Shown here in pieces: positions 1 to 8,942 of a DNA stretch of 64,000 nucleotides (the first letter of the stretch is position 1; each line of letters begins with the position of its first letter). The stretch is from JBNJGB01 sp051747385 (GTDB taxonomy: Bacteria; Myxococcota_A; UBA9042; PHBI01; JACKFB01), in assembly GCA_051747385.1 (NCBI GenBank), contig JBNJGB010000017.1, positions 76,860-140,859 of the forward strand. Direction: 5' to 3'. A program made the translations under genes and the position numbers. The notes under the pieces were generated by a model. The model was not told the DNA's origin. It did not search any database and saw only the letters and a program-made list of their open reading frames with translations.

Positions 1-1
1 C

Positions 2-682
2 CTGACCGTGACCACCGCCGTGGCCTTCCTGCTCGGGGGCGCCCAGGGCCTCCTCGGCTGGTTCATGGTGAAGAGCGGGCTGGTGGACATCCCCGAGGTG
101 AGCCACTACCGCCTGGCGTCCCACCTCGGCATGGCGTTCCTGGTGGCCTCCTGGGTGGCGTGGATCGTCTTCAGCCGCACGGGCCGCCCGACACCGGCCG
201 ACGCCGCCGCCCCGGGACCGCGACGGGCGGGCTGGGCGCTGCTGGCCCTCCTCGTGGTGCAGATCGTGTGGGGCGCCTTCATGGCCGGGCGCGACGCCGG
301 CCTCGTGGCCCCCACCTTCCCCGGCATGAACGGAAGCTGGATCCCGCCGGAGCTTCTCGGCGTCTCCTGGGACTGGCACCTGGTCGCGGAGGATCGCACC
401 GGGGTCCACTTCGTCCACCGGACCCTGGGCTGGCTCTTCCTGGTCGCCGGGACCGCCTGGGGCGTCCACGCCCTCCGCCGCGCCCGCACCCGCCGCCAGC
501 AGGCGGCCGCGCACCTGGTCGGCGGGCTGACCCTGCTCCAGTTCGGGCTGGGCGCCGTCACGGTCGTCTCCGTGGTCGCCATCCCTCCGGCGGTGGCCCA
601 CCAGGGGGTCGCCCTTCTGCTCCTCACGGCCGTCCTCTTCGGGATCCACGCCTTCCGCGCCGGGCCCTTGGCGTCACGGTGA
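2..682 (+). CDS. ctaA: Heme A synthase (CtaA/COX15 family), C-terminal part
   Basis: The reading frame is open from the first bases of the window, so the 5' end lies outside it. Visible are hydrophobic segments and the family signature region 'GGAQGLLGWFMVKSGL' followed by 'VSHYRLASHLGMAFL', whose His residues match heme-ligand positions of COX15/CtaA. A second helix group with 'HFVHRTLGWLF' and a final 'VAHQGVALLLL' follows. The family hydroxylates and oxidises heme O to heme A in the inner membrane for aa3-type oxidases. No cytochrome oxidase gene is visible in the window; it would be expected upstream. Family assignment is from recognised motifs. Confidence 0.85.
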   Translation: MTVTTAVAFLLGGAQGLLGWFMVKSGLVDIPEVSHYRLASHLGMAFLVASWVAWIVFSRTGRPTPADAAAPGPRRAGWALLALLVVQIVWGAFMAGRDAGLVAPTFPGMNGSWIPPELLGVSWDWHLVAEDRTGVHFVHRTLGWLFLVAGTAWGVHALRRARTRRQQAAAHLVGGLTLLQFGLGAVTVVSVVAIPPAVAHQGVALLLLTAVLFGIHAFRAGPLASR

Positions 683-690
683 GGTTCGCG

Positions 691-2316
691 TCACGGTGAG
701 GCGCACCCGCGGCCGTCCACGCAGCCGGCCCGGGCGACGAGCAGGCCGGTGCTGCACCCGAAGCGCAGTCCCAGCCGGATGCCGGGGACGCCCGCCGCGG
801 CGTCGCTGGGCGGCGTGTCCGCGCAGGCGTCCATCACGTCGGGGACGCCGTCCGAGTCCAGGTCCAGGCTGCGCACGTAGACCGCGCCGGCGTCGGCCCC
901 TCGCTCGTTGTCGTCTCCGGGCGCGCCGACCAGCAGGATCCCGTCGTCCAGGGCGACGGAGGCCCCCATCCGGCTGGGGCCGGGCGCGTTGGCGAACGTC
1001 GGCAGAGGCTGAGACTCGCCGTCGCTGGGCACGACCCTGGCGGCCAGTCCCCACGCGCCGGTCCCGGACGTGTTCCGACCGAAGACGTACACCGCGCCGG
1101 GGCCGATCACGGGCCGCGCGCCGGGGGACTCGGGCGGGGACACCGGGTGGCCGGGGGCGCCGACGGCCGCGACCGCCCCGTCCAGGTCGACGGCGTGGCC
1201 GAAGCGGTCCTGCGTCGCTCCGTCCGGCGGGGACAGCTTGCGCTCGCGGACCCACGCCCCGTCGCCGCCGCGCTCGAAGAGGTAGGCCGCGCCGGTGGCC
1301 GTCCCGGCCTGGGAGTCGTCCGCGGGCGCGCCCACCAGCAGCCGATCCCCGGACAGGGCCACCGAGAACCCGAACAGGGCGTCGTCCGGCGCGTCCTCCA
1401 CGGTGAGCACCTGGTCCAGGGCCCACGATCCGTCGGCGGACCGCCGGAACAGGTGGACGGCGCCGGGGGTGGGCGAGAACGCCCCGGGCACGCCGGAGCC
1501 CACCACGGCGAGGTCACCGTCGAGGGCCAGGGCGTGCCCCCAGCCCGGCGGAGCGCCCTCGGGCGGGGAGAGCGTCGCCTGCAGGGTGTACGCACCGTCG
1601 ATCCGCTCGTAGATCCACGCGACGCCGGGCACGTCCGCGGAGGGACCCGGCGGGGACGGTCCGCCGAGCAGCAGGCGAACACCGTCCGCCGCCACCGTGG
1701 GGCCGCGATCGGCCGTCAGGGGCGGCGGGGGCACCAGGCGCTCCGCCCGGTCCCAACCCCCGGCCTCGAAGACATCGAGGCCCGCTCCGGCCTCGGCCGC
1801 TCCGGGACCGAAGGCGACCCCGCTGCCCACGAACACACGCCCGTCCAGGAGCGCCACCCAGTCGCCGGCGCCGAGGCGAGCCCGGGAGGCGTCATCCGGC
1901 GCGACCAGGGTCGCCACCTCGCTCCATCCGGAGGGCGCGTCCGCCGATCGCTCCAGGAGCACGGCGAGTCCGTCCGCCATGAAGGCCGGGTGCCCGGCCC
2001 CGGCCACCACCGCCCGCGCGCCGCGGAGGCTCAGCGCATGGCCGAAGCCCTGGCGATCGGCGCCGGCCTCGGCCAGGATCTTGCCCTCCTCCTCGAGGAT
2101 GAGGGGCAGCGTGGCCGTCAGGACGTCCGCGCCGGCCTCCGGAGCCGCGTCGACGGCGACCTCCTGCGCGTGCTCGGGCGACGCCGGCCCGGCCGCCCGC
2201 TCCGCCTCCGCGTCGCACCCCGCGAGGAGCGCGCACATCGCCAGGGCACCCAGCACGCGAACACCTGTCCCCGTCCTGCGGCGAACGCAGGCCCGGGGGG
2301 AGCCATCCTCGATCAT
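691..2316 (-). CDS. FG-GAP repeat lipoprotein
   Basis: A 541-residue predicted lipoprotein. The start is the ATG preceded by a GGGAGG ribosome-binding site. A basic N-terminus, a hydrophobic stretch and a lipobox 'LLAGC' (Cys about 34) follow. The body contains repeats of the type 'FGHALSLRGARAVVAGAG', 'WGHALALDGDLAVVGSG' and 'FGFSVALSGDRLLVGAP', which match FG-GAP/integrin-alpha-like beta-propeller blades. Near the C-terminus 'DLDSDGVPDVMDAC' resembles a thrombospondin type 3 Ca-binding motif. It is probably an outer-membrane-anchored, surface-facing propeller. The partner is unknown. It ends 8 bp from the convergent heme A synthase gene. Confidence 0.8.
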   Translation of the reverse strand: MIEDGSPRACVRRRTGTGVRVLGALAMCALLAGCDAEAERAAGPASPEHAQEVAVDAAPEAGADVLTATLPLILEEEGKILAEAGADRQGFGHALSLRGARAVVAGAGHPAFMADGLAVLLERSADAPSGWSEVATLVAPDDASRARLGAGDWVALLDGRVFVGSGVAFGPGAAEAGAGLDVFEAGGWDRAERLVPPPPLTADRGPTVAADGVRLLLGGPSPPGPSADVPGVAWIYERIDGAYTLQATLSPPEGAPPGWGHALALDGDLAVVGSGVPGAFSPTPGAVHLFRRSADGSWALDQVLTVEDAPDDALFGFSVALSGDRLLVGAPADDSQAGTATGAAYLFERGGDGAWVRERKLSPPDGATQDRFGHAVDLDGAVAAVGAPGHPVSPPESPGARPVIGPGAVYVFGRNTSGTGAWGLAARVVPSDGESQPLPTFANAPGPSRMGASVALDDGILLVGAPGDDNERGADAGAVYVRSLDLDSDGVPDVMDACADTPPSDAAAGVPGIRLGLRFGCSTGLLVARAGCVDGRGCASP

Positions 2317-3220
2317 CGGACCTCCCACCCCGCGGCGAACCCCGGGCGGCGCGGCGCGCACCTCGCGACCGCGTCGCAGCGACGGGGACTCGTCCTGTTC
2401 GGAGCTTGCTTCCACTGTACGCCCCACCGAGGGGCGGACAAGGTCGAGGCCGGCGACGCGTCCCCGGCCGCGCCCCGTCACGCGAGCGCCTCGTATCGGC
2501 GCAGCGTCGCCAGGCGCGCCTCGCGAGGCGGTACGTCCGTCGCGTCGCGCTCCTGGAGCAGGGCCACGTGGCGGCCAGAAGGCCTCCCGTGGGTGGCCTT
2601 CCAGACGTGGCGCCGGGACAGCTCCAGGCGACGTTCGAGGGTCACGGCAGGTGCTCCCCCTCGGCGTCCGCCGGGACGCCCCGAGGGAGGTGGGGCAAGG
2701 CCCGTGCCACGCTGCGGCGCCCCGCTCGGGGGCCTCCCGCCGCGGGTGCGCGGGGCATTCCTCCACGTCCGGCCTCCCCCAGGCGGCGAGGTGGGGAAGA
2801 ATGCCCCGGGGCCGCCGGGGTCGCGCGACGCCCGTGGAGCTCGACCATCGAGGCGCGCGTCGCTTCCGGGTGGCGCCCGACGGGCCGCCGGCGATGTGCA
2901 CAGCACCATCCAGGACGGCGTCGTGGCGGCCGACCTGCTCCCGGCGACGTGGGCACGGCACCTGGTCGTGCGCCATCTCACGCACGCGTGACGGGCCGTG
3001 GGGCCAGCCGACCCAGGCCCCAGTCGGGATCCGGGCCGGGTGGACCCCCTCCTTGGCGCGTCGCCACGGCCCGTCGGACCTTCCGGGAGTCGGCGGTGGC
3101 CGGGCGGAAGTGGAACCGGAGTTGCATGCTTCGTGGGTGTGCCCCGGAGGGGGGCAGCGCTCGTCGGGCCGAGACACGGCACGCGACGGTCACGCTAGAG
3201 CGAAGCGCGCCGGAGGAACC
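2317..3220. other. Gene-free stretch of about 900 bp
   Basis: No open frame here looks like a real protein: the long ones are Arg/Pro/Gly-rich, as is common for antisense frames in GC-rich DNA, and lack a good ribosome-binding site. A minus-strand frame ending near 2478 has a more protein-like tail ('RRLELSRRHVWKATHG...EARLATLRRYEALA') and might be a decayed gene, but I do not recognise it. The stretch must hold the promoter of the lipoprotein at its left end and probably that of the ferritin-like pair at its right end. Confidence 0.4.
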
Positions 3221-3694
3221 ATGAACATGAGACGGCTCCGGATGGACGGAAGGGGCGCCAGCCTGGTCGACTGCCTCAACGATCTCATCGAGGTGAACCT
3301 GGACCTCATCTGCGTGTATCACGCGATCCTCGGCCACGTGCCCAACCCCCTCTGGCAGGATCGTCTCGCCGAGTTTCGCTCGGAGCACCTCCTGCACGTG
3401 CGCGATCTGAGCCAGGCGGTACGCCGTCTGTACGGGACGCCCGTGTGGCCTGTCGGGAAGGACGACGACGCGCAGCTGGCCGCCCCCGAGGCGCTGGACG
3501 TGGACCCGGACGACGTCCACGCCCTGCTGGAGCGGCTGTCGGAGAGTGAGCGCGCCGCCCTCGGCGCCTACGAGCAGGCGCGCACGGTGGAGGGCGTGCG
3601 TGTGCACAGCGAGATCGAGGCCATCATCGAGTACAACCTCGAGGAGGAAGCGCACCACCGCGACTGGCTGCGCGGGGTGCTCGAGACCCTCTGA
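3221..3694 (+). CDS. Ferritin-like four-helix protein (DUF2383/PA2169-like), copy 1
   Basis: 157 residues; the start ATG has GGAGGAA directly upstream. The predicted fold is four long helices. Candidate metal ligands are spaced as in ferritin-like proteins: 'EHLLHVRDL' in the second helix and 'HSEIEAIIEYNLEEEAHHRDWL' at the end (E...E..HH). This resembles the DUF2383/PA2169 group, whose function is not well established. The next gene is a diverged paralogue with the same opening ('LIDGLNGLIE' against 'LVDCLNDLIE') and the same ending ('DWLRGVL' against 'AWLRGVL'). The two are 88 bp apart and probably co-transcribed. A role in oxidative or iron stress is inference. Confidence 0.65.
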   Translation: MNMRRLRMDGRGASLVDCLNDLIEVNLDLICVYHAILGHVPNPLWQDRLAEFRSEHLLHVRDLSQAVRRLYGTPVWPVGKDDDAQLAAPEALDVDPDDVHALLERLSESERAALGAYEQARTVEGVRVHSEIEAIIEYNLEEEAHHRDWLRGVLETL

Positions 3695-3782
3695 GGGGGC
3701 TCGGCGGTCGCCGCCCGCCGCCCCGGTGGCACGAGCCGTGCAGCGGGGATCGGAGCGGGGAAGGCGACGGCTGGAGGACGCC

Positions 3783-4247
3783 ATGGGCATCGAACCGGGG
3801 AGGGCGCTGGCGCGGCGGCGGCATCTGATCGACGGCCTGAACGGCCTCATCGAGATGAGCCGAGCGCTCGTGCTGCTGTACGACGCGGTCCTCGAGCGCA
3901 TCGACGACGAGTCCCTGCGGCGGGACCTGGCGCGATTCCGGAGCGAACACCAGCGGCACATCCACGACCTGGGCCACGCCGTGCGCCACCTGGGCGGCCG
4001 ATCCTGGCGACCCGATCTCGCCGCGGCGCGACCTCCGACGCGAGCACCGGCCCTGGAGGTCGTCGGGGGGAGGCCGCTCCTGGAGCTGCTGGACCCGAGC
4101 GAGGAGATGCTCGGACGGGCCTGCGAGGCGGTGCTCCGGGTGGACGAGGTGCACGCCCACCCGGAGATCGAGGCCGTCGTGGAGCGGGGCCTGGACGACG
4201 ATCGGCGCCACGAGGCCTGGTTGCGGGGCGTGCTGACGGCGATCTGA
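3783..4247 (+). CDS. Ferritin-like four-helix protein (DUF2383/PA2169-like), copy 2
   Basis: 154 residues, start ATG with GGAGG about 10 bp upstream. It is a diverged tandem paralogue of the preceding gene. It keeps the 'FRSEHQRHIHDLGHAVRHL' helix, with E, H and H spaced as possible metal ligands, and a final helix 'HPEIEAVVERGLDDDRRHEAWLRGVL'. In this copy the acidic run before the last His is partly replaced by Asp and Arg, so metal binding may differ between the two copies. It probably shares a transcript with copy 1. Confidence 0.6.
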   Translation: MGIEPGRALARRRHLIDGLNGLIEMSRALVLLYDAVLERIDDESLRRDLARFRSEHQRHIHDLGHAVRHLGGRSWRPDLAAARPPTRAPALEVVGGRPLLELLDPSEEMLGRACEAVLRVDEVHAHPEIEAVVERGLDDDRRHEAWLRGVLTAI

Positions 4248-4323
4248 CTGCGGCGTCCCGTCCCGTTGTGTGTCGTCGTCGCGCGGTCTATCTTGCGGGC
4301 GTCCTTCGGCCGGAGGCGCTCGG

Positions 4324-4878
4324 ATGATCAAGAAGGTGCTGATCGGGCTGACCCTCGTCGCCGCCCTCTTCGTCGCCATCGGCTTCCTGCTTCCCTCCGA
4401 GTATCGGGTGGAGCGCTCGAAGACGATCCACGCGCCGCCGGCCGACGTGTTCGATCACATCGACGACTTCCCGTCCTGGCGCGCCTGGGATCCCTGGACG
4501 CAGCGGGACGACACGATCGCGTACAGCTACGAGGGCCCCGAGTCGGGAGAGGGGGCCGCGCAGACGTGGCGCAGCGAGAACTCGGGCACGGGCCGGATCG
4601 AGATCGTCGAGAGCGAGCCGGCGGAGCGGCTCGTGACGGAGATGTCCTTCGACGAGGGACAGCTCGGGGCGCGGTCGACCTTCCGGCTGGAGGCCGTGGC
4701 CGGGGGCACGCGCGTCACCTGGAGCATGGAGGGCGACATGGGCAACAACCCCGTCGGCCGCTGGCTCGGGCTGATCATGGACGGCATGGTGGGGAGCGAC
4801 TACGAGCAGGGGCTCGCCAACCTCGCGCGGGTGGTCGAGGGGGACGAGGCGAAGCGCGTGAAGGCGCAGGAGGACTGA
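4324..4878 (+). CDS. SRPBCC (polyketide cyclase/START-like) membrane-anchored protein
   Basis: 184 residues. The chosen ATG begins 'MIKKVLIGLTLVAALFVAIGFLLP', a single N-terminal hydrophobic anchor or signal. The remainder 'YRVERSKTIHAPPADVFDHIDDFPSWRAWDPWTQ' is the classic opening of the SRPBCC/polyketide-cyclase fold, and 'GGTRVTWSMEGDMGNNPVGRWLGL' is typical of the later strands. Members bind hydrophobic ligands; the ligand here is unknown. It follows the ferritin-like pair by 76 bp. Confidence 0.75.
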   Translation: MIKKVLIGLTLVAALFVAIGFLLPSEYRVERSKTIHAPPADVFDHIDDFPSWRAWDPWTQRDDTIAYSYEGPESGEGAAQTWRSENSGTGRIEIVESEPAERLVTEMSFDEGQLGARSTFRLEAVAGGTRVTWSMEGDMGNNPVGRWLGLIMDGMVGSDYEQGLANLARVVEGDEAKRVKAQED

Positions 4879-4921
4879 CCGCCCATCCCGCGGCGCACAA
4901 CGCGACGCACGGGAGGTGAGC

Positions 4922-5314
4922 ATGGCACGGCAGGAGACGAATGACGCCCGCGAGATCCAGGCCCAGCACGACGAGCTGCAGGGCTGGCTTGACCGGCTGG
5001 GCACCGCCGAGGACGGCCACGCCCTCACGGTGCTGCTGGACCGCCTGATCCCCTGGATGGAGAACCACTTCGCGCGCGAGGAGGGGCCGAACGGCCTGGT
5101 GTCGATGGCGGAGGCCGGCTCCCCGCGCCACTACGAGCTGGCCCGGACCGTCGTGGGCGAGCACGGGGACCTGCTCCGCGCGGCGCAGGCTCTCCGGGAC
5201 GACCCGCGACGCCCCGAGGTGGCCCGCTTCGTGCAGCGCCTCCGGGACCACGAGCGCCGGGAGTCGGAGCTGCTGGTGGACATGGTCTACGAGGACCTGG
5301 GCACCGGCGACTGA
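4922..5314 (+). CDS. Hemerythrin-like domain protein
   Basis: 130 residues. The ATG at 4922 is preferred over a GTG six bases upstream because GGGAGG sits 5 bp before it. It is a single hemerythrin HHE domain. The candidate diiron ligands appear in order: 'QAQHDEL' (His16), 'MENHFAREE' (His49, Glu53), 'VVGEHGDLL' (His81) and 'LRDHERRESELL' (His about 110, Glu about 114). Such proteins bind O2 or respond to NO or iron. It lies 43 bp after the SRPBCC gene and after two ferritin-like genes, so a shared role in oxygen or metal handling is a reasonable guess. Confidence 0.75.
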   Translation: MARQETNDAREIQAQHDELQGWLDRLGTAEDGHALTVLLDRLIPWMENHFAREEGPNGLVSMAEAGSPRHYELARTVVGEHGDLLRAAQALRDDPRRPEVARFVQRLRDHERRESELLVDMVYEDLGTGD

Positions 5315-5462
5315 GCCCGTCGATCGTACACATCTCACCAGTCCGAAAGGGCTCGCGCCAAGGCGCCAAGCCGCAAAGCCACGGAGAACACGGGCAAGAT
5401 GCCCTCGTCTCGTGGTCGAGGTGGATGGAATGAGAAGGCCGCTCTCTCCGGCATGTCCCCTA

Positions 5463-5506
5463 CGCGGGCGGGGACGCCCGCGGTCTCGGGCGCCGGTCGC
5501 GTTCCC
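5463..5506 (+). repeat. GC-rich dispersed repeat, copy in + orientation
   Basis: About 44 bp that includes 'CGGGGACGCCCGCGG' and ends 'CGCCGGTCGCGTTCCC'. The reverse complement recurs at 44818-44863 with only a few mismatches. In both places a GGGCAA run follows within about 50 bp. It can fold through the GGGGACGCCC part. Probably a small dispersed intergenic element. Confidence 0.6.
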
Positions 5507-5558
5507 TGGGACGGCATGCTTCACTCCTTCGCTCCGGCCGCACCACGGCCTCGAAGCA

Positions 5559-5588
5559 GGCAAGGGCAAGGGCAAGGGCAAAGGCAAG
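5559..5588 (+). repeat. GGGCAA hexanucleotide run (5 units)
   Basis: Five consecutive units of GGGCAA, the fourth reading GGCAAA. The same hexanucleotide runs are found at 11.7, 12.7, 20.3, 24.1, 24.2, 44.9 and 50.3 kb with 3 to 8 units, always between genes. Confidence 0.8.
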
Positions 5589-5621
5589 AGGTGCTCCGCT
5601 TCGCTCCGCCCGAGCCCCCGC

Positions 5622-8600
5622 TCAGCGATAGCGCCAGTTGAGGGAGAAGTTGGTGGTCCAGTCGCCGTCGTTGGGGACGGCCACGGCGTTCACGTCGATC
5701 GGCTTGGCGAAATGGAGCCGGAAGATGAGCGGCCCGAGGCCGAAGTTGAGGCCCAGGGCGAAGTCGAGCACCCGGCGGCGCCACAGGTCCCGCCGGCCGT
5801 CCCCGGCGGCGCCGAAGTCCACGCCGGCGACGCCCTCCAGATCGATGAGGGGCATCCGGGAGAAGGTGACCAGCGGGAGCTGCAGCTCCGCGGTGGTGAA
5901 GAAGAAGCTGCGCCCGAGCAGGAAGTCCGTGTCCCCGAACGGCACGCCCCGGAGGGTGTCGAAGGACGACAGGAAGAACTGTCGGGCCCGCTCGTCGCCG
6001 ACGGTCGCGCCCGCGCCTCCGCGCACGGCGATGTTCGCGGCGCCCATGATGGGCAGGTAGCCCTCCCCGTCGGCCCGCAGGTGGGCATAGACCCTCTCGT
6101 CGAAGGGCTGGATGCCGAAGCTCTGCTCCAGGAGGAAGGACGCGCCGCGGATGGGCCCCGTGGCGCGGTGATAGCGGATCGTGCTGAAGCCGAGGCTCAT
6201 GGAGGGCTCCACGTGGAAGCGGCCGCCGTCGTTCGCCTTCGCCCAGTCGTCCGCCAGGGGCTCCAGCGCCCCCGTCCGCTCGGGATCGTCCAGGAAGTCC
6301 TCCGAGGCGTCGGTGAGGTAGTAGTCCAGGTAGCCCACGGACAGCTCGGTCTGGAGGAAGATGAAGCGGTTCAGGGGGAACCGGAGGAGGCCCGCGCCCC
6401 CGGCGAAGCGCTCCAGGGACAGGACGCGCAGGTCCTCGTCGTCGAAGGTCTCGTCGAAGCGATAGCGCACGTCGTGGAAGATGCCCGCGCCCCACATGGT
6501 CCGGTCGGACTGGTCCACGTAGAAGAGCGTGGCGTCGGTCCGGTCGAGGGAGCCGTACGCGAAGACCGTGAGGATCATGCCGTGCTGCCTGAGGCGGTCG
6601 TGGGCCGTCGCGATGATCTGCCCGGCGACGCCTCCCGGACCCGCCGCCAGGATCCCGAAGAGGTTGCCGAGCTCCCAGCTCTCCAGGCTGAGCACCTCGT
6701 AGGGCTCGTCCCCGACGAGGCTGCGTCGCGGCGGCGGGCGAGCGGGCTCCTCGTCCGGAGGCGCCGCTTCGGTGGTGCGTTCCAGGAAGCCGTCCCTCCC
6801 GAGCCGGACCGGCCAGCGTCGCCCGCTGTGGTGATAGAGCGCCCAGATCCCCCGCCCCGGCCCGGCCGAGAGGTCGAAGAACCCCGTCGGCACGTGGGTG
6901 TGCCGGATCACGCCGCCGTCGTCCTGCACCTCGTGGACGTTGGCGCCCACGTCGTCCCACGCCGCGAAGAGCACGCGCCCGTCGGACAGGACGGCCGGGT
7001 CGAAGTGGTCCCGCGCCTCCCGGGTCAGGCGCTCCGGCTCGCCTCCCCCGTCGGGGTCGATCCGGAAGAGGTTGTAGCGCCCGTGTCCGGTGGCGTCCGA
7101 CGTGAAGACGACGCCGTCCGGGCCCCAGGCGACGCCGCGCTCGGCGTGCACGTCGTCGGTCAGGCGGCGCAGGCGGACCCTCCGCTCCCCCAGCGGCCCG
7201 AGCACCCAGAGGTCCTTCCGCCCCTCCAGGTCGACCCCGACGAAGGCCACGCGCCGGCCGTCGGGCGACAGGGCCGGCGCCTCCGCCAGCAGGATGCCGT
7301 GGTCCCCGATCTCGTAGCCGCGGCGCTCCCCGAGGGACAGTCGCACCTCCCAGCCGCACCACCGCGACGCGTCTCCGTCCTCGTCCTTCTTCTTCCTCTT
7401 CGCCTCGGCCTCGCCGTCGCAGCGCTTCCGCCACGCCCGGTGCCGGATGGGCTGCCAGTAGAGGCGATCGCTCCCCTCGGCCAGGGCCACGAAGACGAGG
7501 GCGTCGTCCCGCAGGGCGAAGGTCCGGCCCGCCACGGGGTGGAGCGTCTCCACGCCCGGCACGCCGTCGGCGGCGACCTTCACGGCCTCCTTCGGCGCCC
7601 GGTGGTCCAGCAGCCACAGGAGGCGCCGCCCGGTGTTCTCCTCGATGGAGCGGTACATGAGCAGGTGCCCGTCCGGCGACGCGGCCAGGGTCTGCACCCC
7701 GTCCTCGGTGCCCAGGAGCGGGCGCAGGTCCGCCGGGCCCTGCTCCGTGTCCAGGTACTCGCCGAACGTCCGCCGCTTGATCCAGCGCGAGAACTTCGCG
7801 GACAGGGCGCTGGCGCTGTCCCCGGTCACCGCGCTCAGCAGCTGTGGGAAGCTGCCCACCGCCGCCTGGTCGCCGACGGCCCCCACGAGCCGCGGCGTCT
7901 CGTCCAGCACCCGCTGGAGCGTCCCCTCGCCGTACGTCTCCTCCAGGAAGGCGCACCGGGCCTGCCCCACCTTGTAGGTCCACAGGGAGCTGCCCAGGCG
8001 CTCCTCGAAGAAGCTGCCGAAGACGTAGCCCTCGTCGGCGTCCGGGTTGACGACGAGGTCCCGGACGAGCATCTGCGCCTCGGGATCCAGCAGCCGCGAC
8101 TCGGGGTCCAGGCCGCGCCTGGCGTAGTACTCCGCCAGGCCCTCGATGAACCACAGGGGGAGCTTCGTCAGGGGCTCGCCGGACACCCCGCTCGCCTTCT
8201 TCACGTCGCGGATCTTCTGGATCGTGAACTCGTGGGCGAGCTCGTGGGTGGACACGTGCTCGAACTGCCGGTGATCCCCGAAGTACGGCAGCGCCACCTC
8301 GAGGCTGCGCGGGCTGGTGACGCCCAGCACGCCCTCCTGGATGGGGAACAGGTCGGTCTGCAGGAACTCGAGGTAGCTGGAGTACAGGAAGTACGGGAAC
8401 GTCCGCCGGGGTACGTGCCCGAACGCGTCGACCAGGTAGTCGTAGGACCGGGCGATGCTGGCGGCCGCGCGCTCGGCCACCTCCCGCTCCCGCTCGTAGA
8501 ACCACAGGCGCACCCCGCCGCTCCACGGGGCGGGGGCGTCCCCCTCGCCGGCCTCTTCGGACGCCTCGGCCTCGCCCTCACCCTCCGCCGCGTCCCCCTC

Positions 8601-8942
8601 GCCGGTCTCCTCCGGCGACGAGTCGGGCCGCGTCCCGATCCCCGGGGCGTCGGGGGCGCGACGGCTCAACGGGGCGCCGTCCAGCACGGGCCAGGACCAG
8701 TCGCTCCCCGGCACGGGCGGAGCGAAGATCGCGCGGTGCAGGCGGGGGCCACGCTCCCAGCGGGGCTCGTCGGGCGCCTGGGACCCGATGAGGATGTCCA
8801 CGTAGCGCCACCGGAAGTCGAAGTAGCGCACGTTGCTCTGGCTGGGGCGGCGCGGGTGGACGAAGACCTGCCCGCTCGCGTCCGGGATCGAGGGCGCGAG
8901 GAGGAGCAGGCCGATCGCGATCCGCATCCACGGACGCATCAT
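5622..8942 (-). CDS. Secreted metalloprotease / beta-propeller / beta-barrel protein
   Basis: 1106 residues with an N-terminal signal peptide ('IAIGLLLLAPSIPDASG'). A low-complexity Glu/Ala/Gly linker (about 100-138) is followed by a gluzincin-type domain: 'STHELAHEF' gives HExxH at 233-237 and 'LWFIEGLAEYYARRG' (Glu about 267) fits the third ligand, as in peptidase MA-like proteins. Next come repeated PD40/TolB-like blades ('SPDGHLLMYRS', 'SPDGRRVAFVGVD', 'GPDGVVFTSDATG'). The last 350 or so residues ('RRSLVGDEPYEV...', ending 'FSLNWRYR') have alternating strands and a terminal aromatic-basic end like an outer-membrane beta-barrel. Probably an outer-membrane protein carrying a periplasmic or surface protease and propeller. 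Two adjacent ATGs are possible starts; the first has GGGGGG upstream. Confidence 0.75.
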   Translation of the reverse strand: MMRPWMRIAIGLLLLAPSIPDASGQVFVHPRRPSQSNVRYFDFRWRYVDILIGSQAPDEPRWERGPRLHRAIFAPPVPGSDWSWPVLDGAPLSRRAPDAPGIGTRPDSSPEETGEGDAAEGEGEAEASEEAGEGDAPAPWSGGVRLWFYEREREVAERAAASIARSYDYLVDAFGHVPRRTFPYFLYSSYLEFLQTDLFPIQEGVLGVTSPRSLEVALPYFGDHRQFEHVSTHELAHEFTIQKIRDVKKASGVSGEPLTKLPLWFIEGLAEYYARRGLDPESRLLDPEAQMLVRDLVVNPDADEGYVFGSFFEERLGSSLWTYKVGQARCAFLEETYGEGTLQRVLDETPRLVGAVGDQAAVGSFPQLLSAVTGDSASALSAKFSRWIKRRTFGEYLDTEQGPADLRPLLGTEDGVQTLAASPDGHLLMYRSIEENTGRRLLWLLDHRAPKEAVKVAADGVPGVETLHPVAGRTFALRDDALVFVALAEGSDRLYWQPIRHRAWRKRCDGEAEAKRKKKDEDGDASRWCGWEVRLSLGERRGYEIGDHGILLAEAPALSPDGRRVAFVGVDLEGRKDLWVLGPLGERRVRLRRLTDDVHAERGVAWGPDGVVFTSDATGHGRYNLFRIDPDGGGEPERLTREARDHFDPAVLSDGRVLFAAWDDVGANVHEVQDDGGVIRHTHVPTGFFDLSAGPGRGIWALYHHSGRRWPVRLGRDGFLERTTEAAPPDEEPARPPPRRSLVGDEPYEVLSLESWELGNLFGILAAGPGGVAGQIIATAHDRLRQHGMILTVFAYGSLDRTDATLFYVDQSDRTMWGAGIFHDVRYRFDETFDDEDLRVLSLERFAGGAGLLRFPLNRFIFLQTELSVGYLDYYLTDASEDFLDDPERTGALEPLADDWAKANDGGRFHVEPSMSLGFSTIRYHRATGPIRGASFLLEQSFGIQPFDERVYAHLRADGEGYLPIMGAANIAVRGGAGATVGDERARQFFLSSFDTLRGVPFGDTDFLLGRSFFFTTAELQLPLVTFSRMPLIDLEGVAGVDFGAAGDGRRDLWRRRVLDFALGLNFGLGPLIFRLHFAKPIDVNAVAVPNDGDWTTNFSLNWRYR

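Larger units (their letters stand above)
5345..5620. repeat. Repeat-rich intergenic gap
   Basis: The gap after the hemerythrin gene holds several repeat-like pieces and no gene. Near 5345-5390 is a segment containing 'CGCCAAGGCGCCAAG', which reads like a dispersed intergenic repeat, although only one copy is in the window. At 5463-5506 is a GC-rich palindromic segment with a second, inverted copy at 44818-44863. At 5559-5588 are five units of the hexanucleotide GGGCAA (one variant). The end of the large protease gene follows immediately. Confidence 0.6.

Noticed and set aside
1147..2991. Long plus-strand open frame opposite the FG-GAP lipoprotein
   Set aside because: Arg/Gly/Ala-rich antisense frame with no signal peptide, no domain and no ribosome-binding site; typical shadow in GC-rich DNA.
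2478..3182. Minus-strand frame with a protein-like tail
   Set aside because: Only the last 50 or so residues look protein-like; the rest is Pro/Arg/Gly-rich, and no family was recognised.
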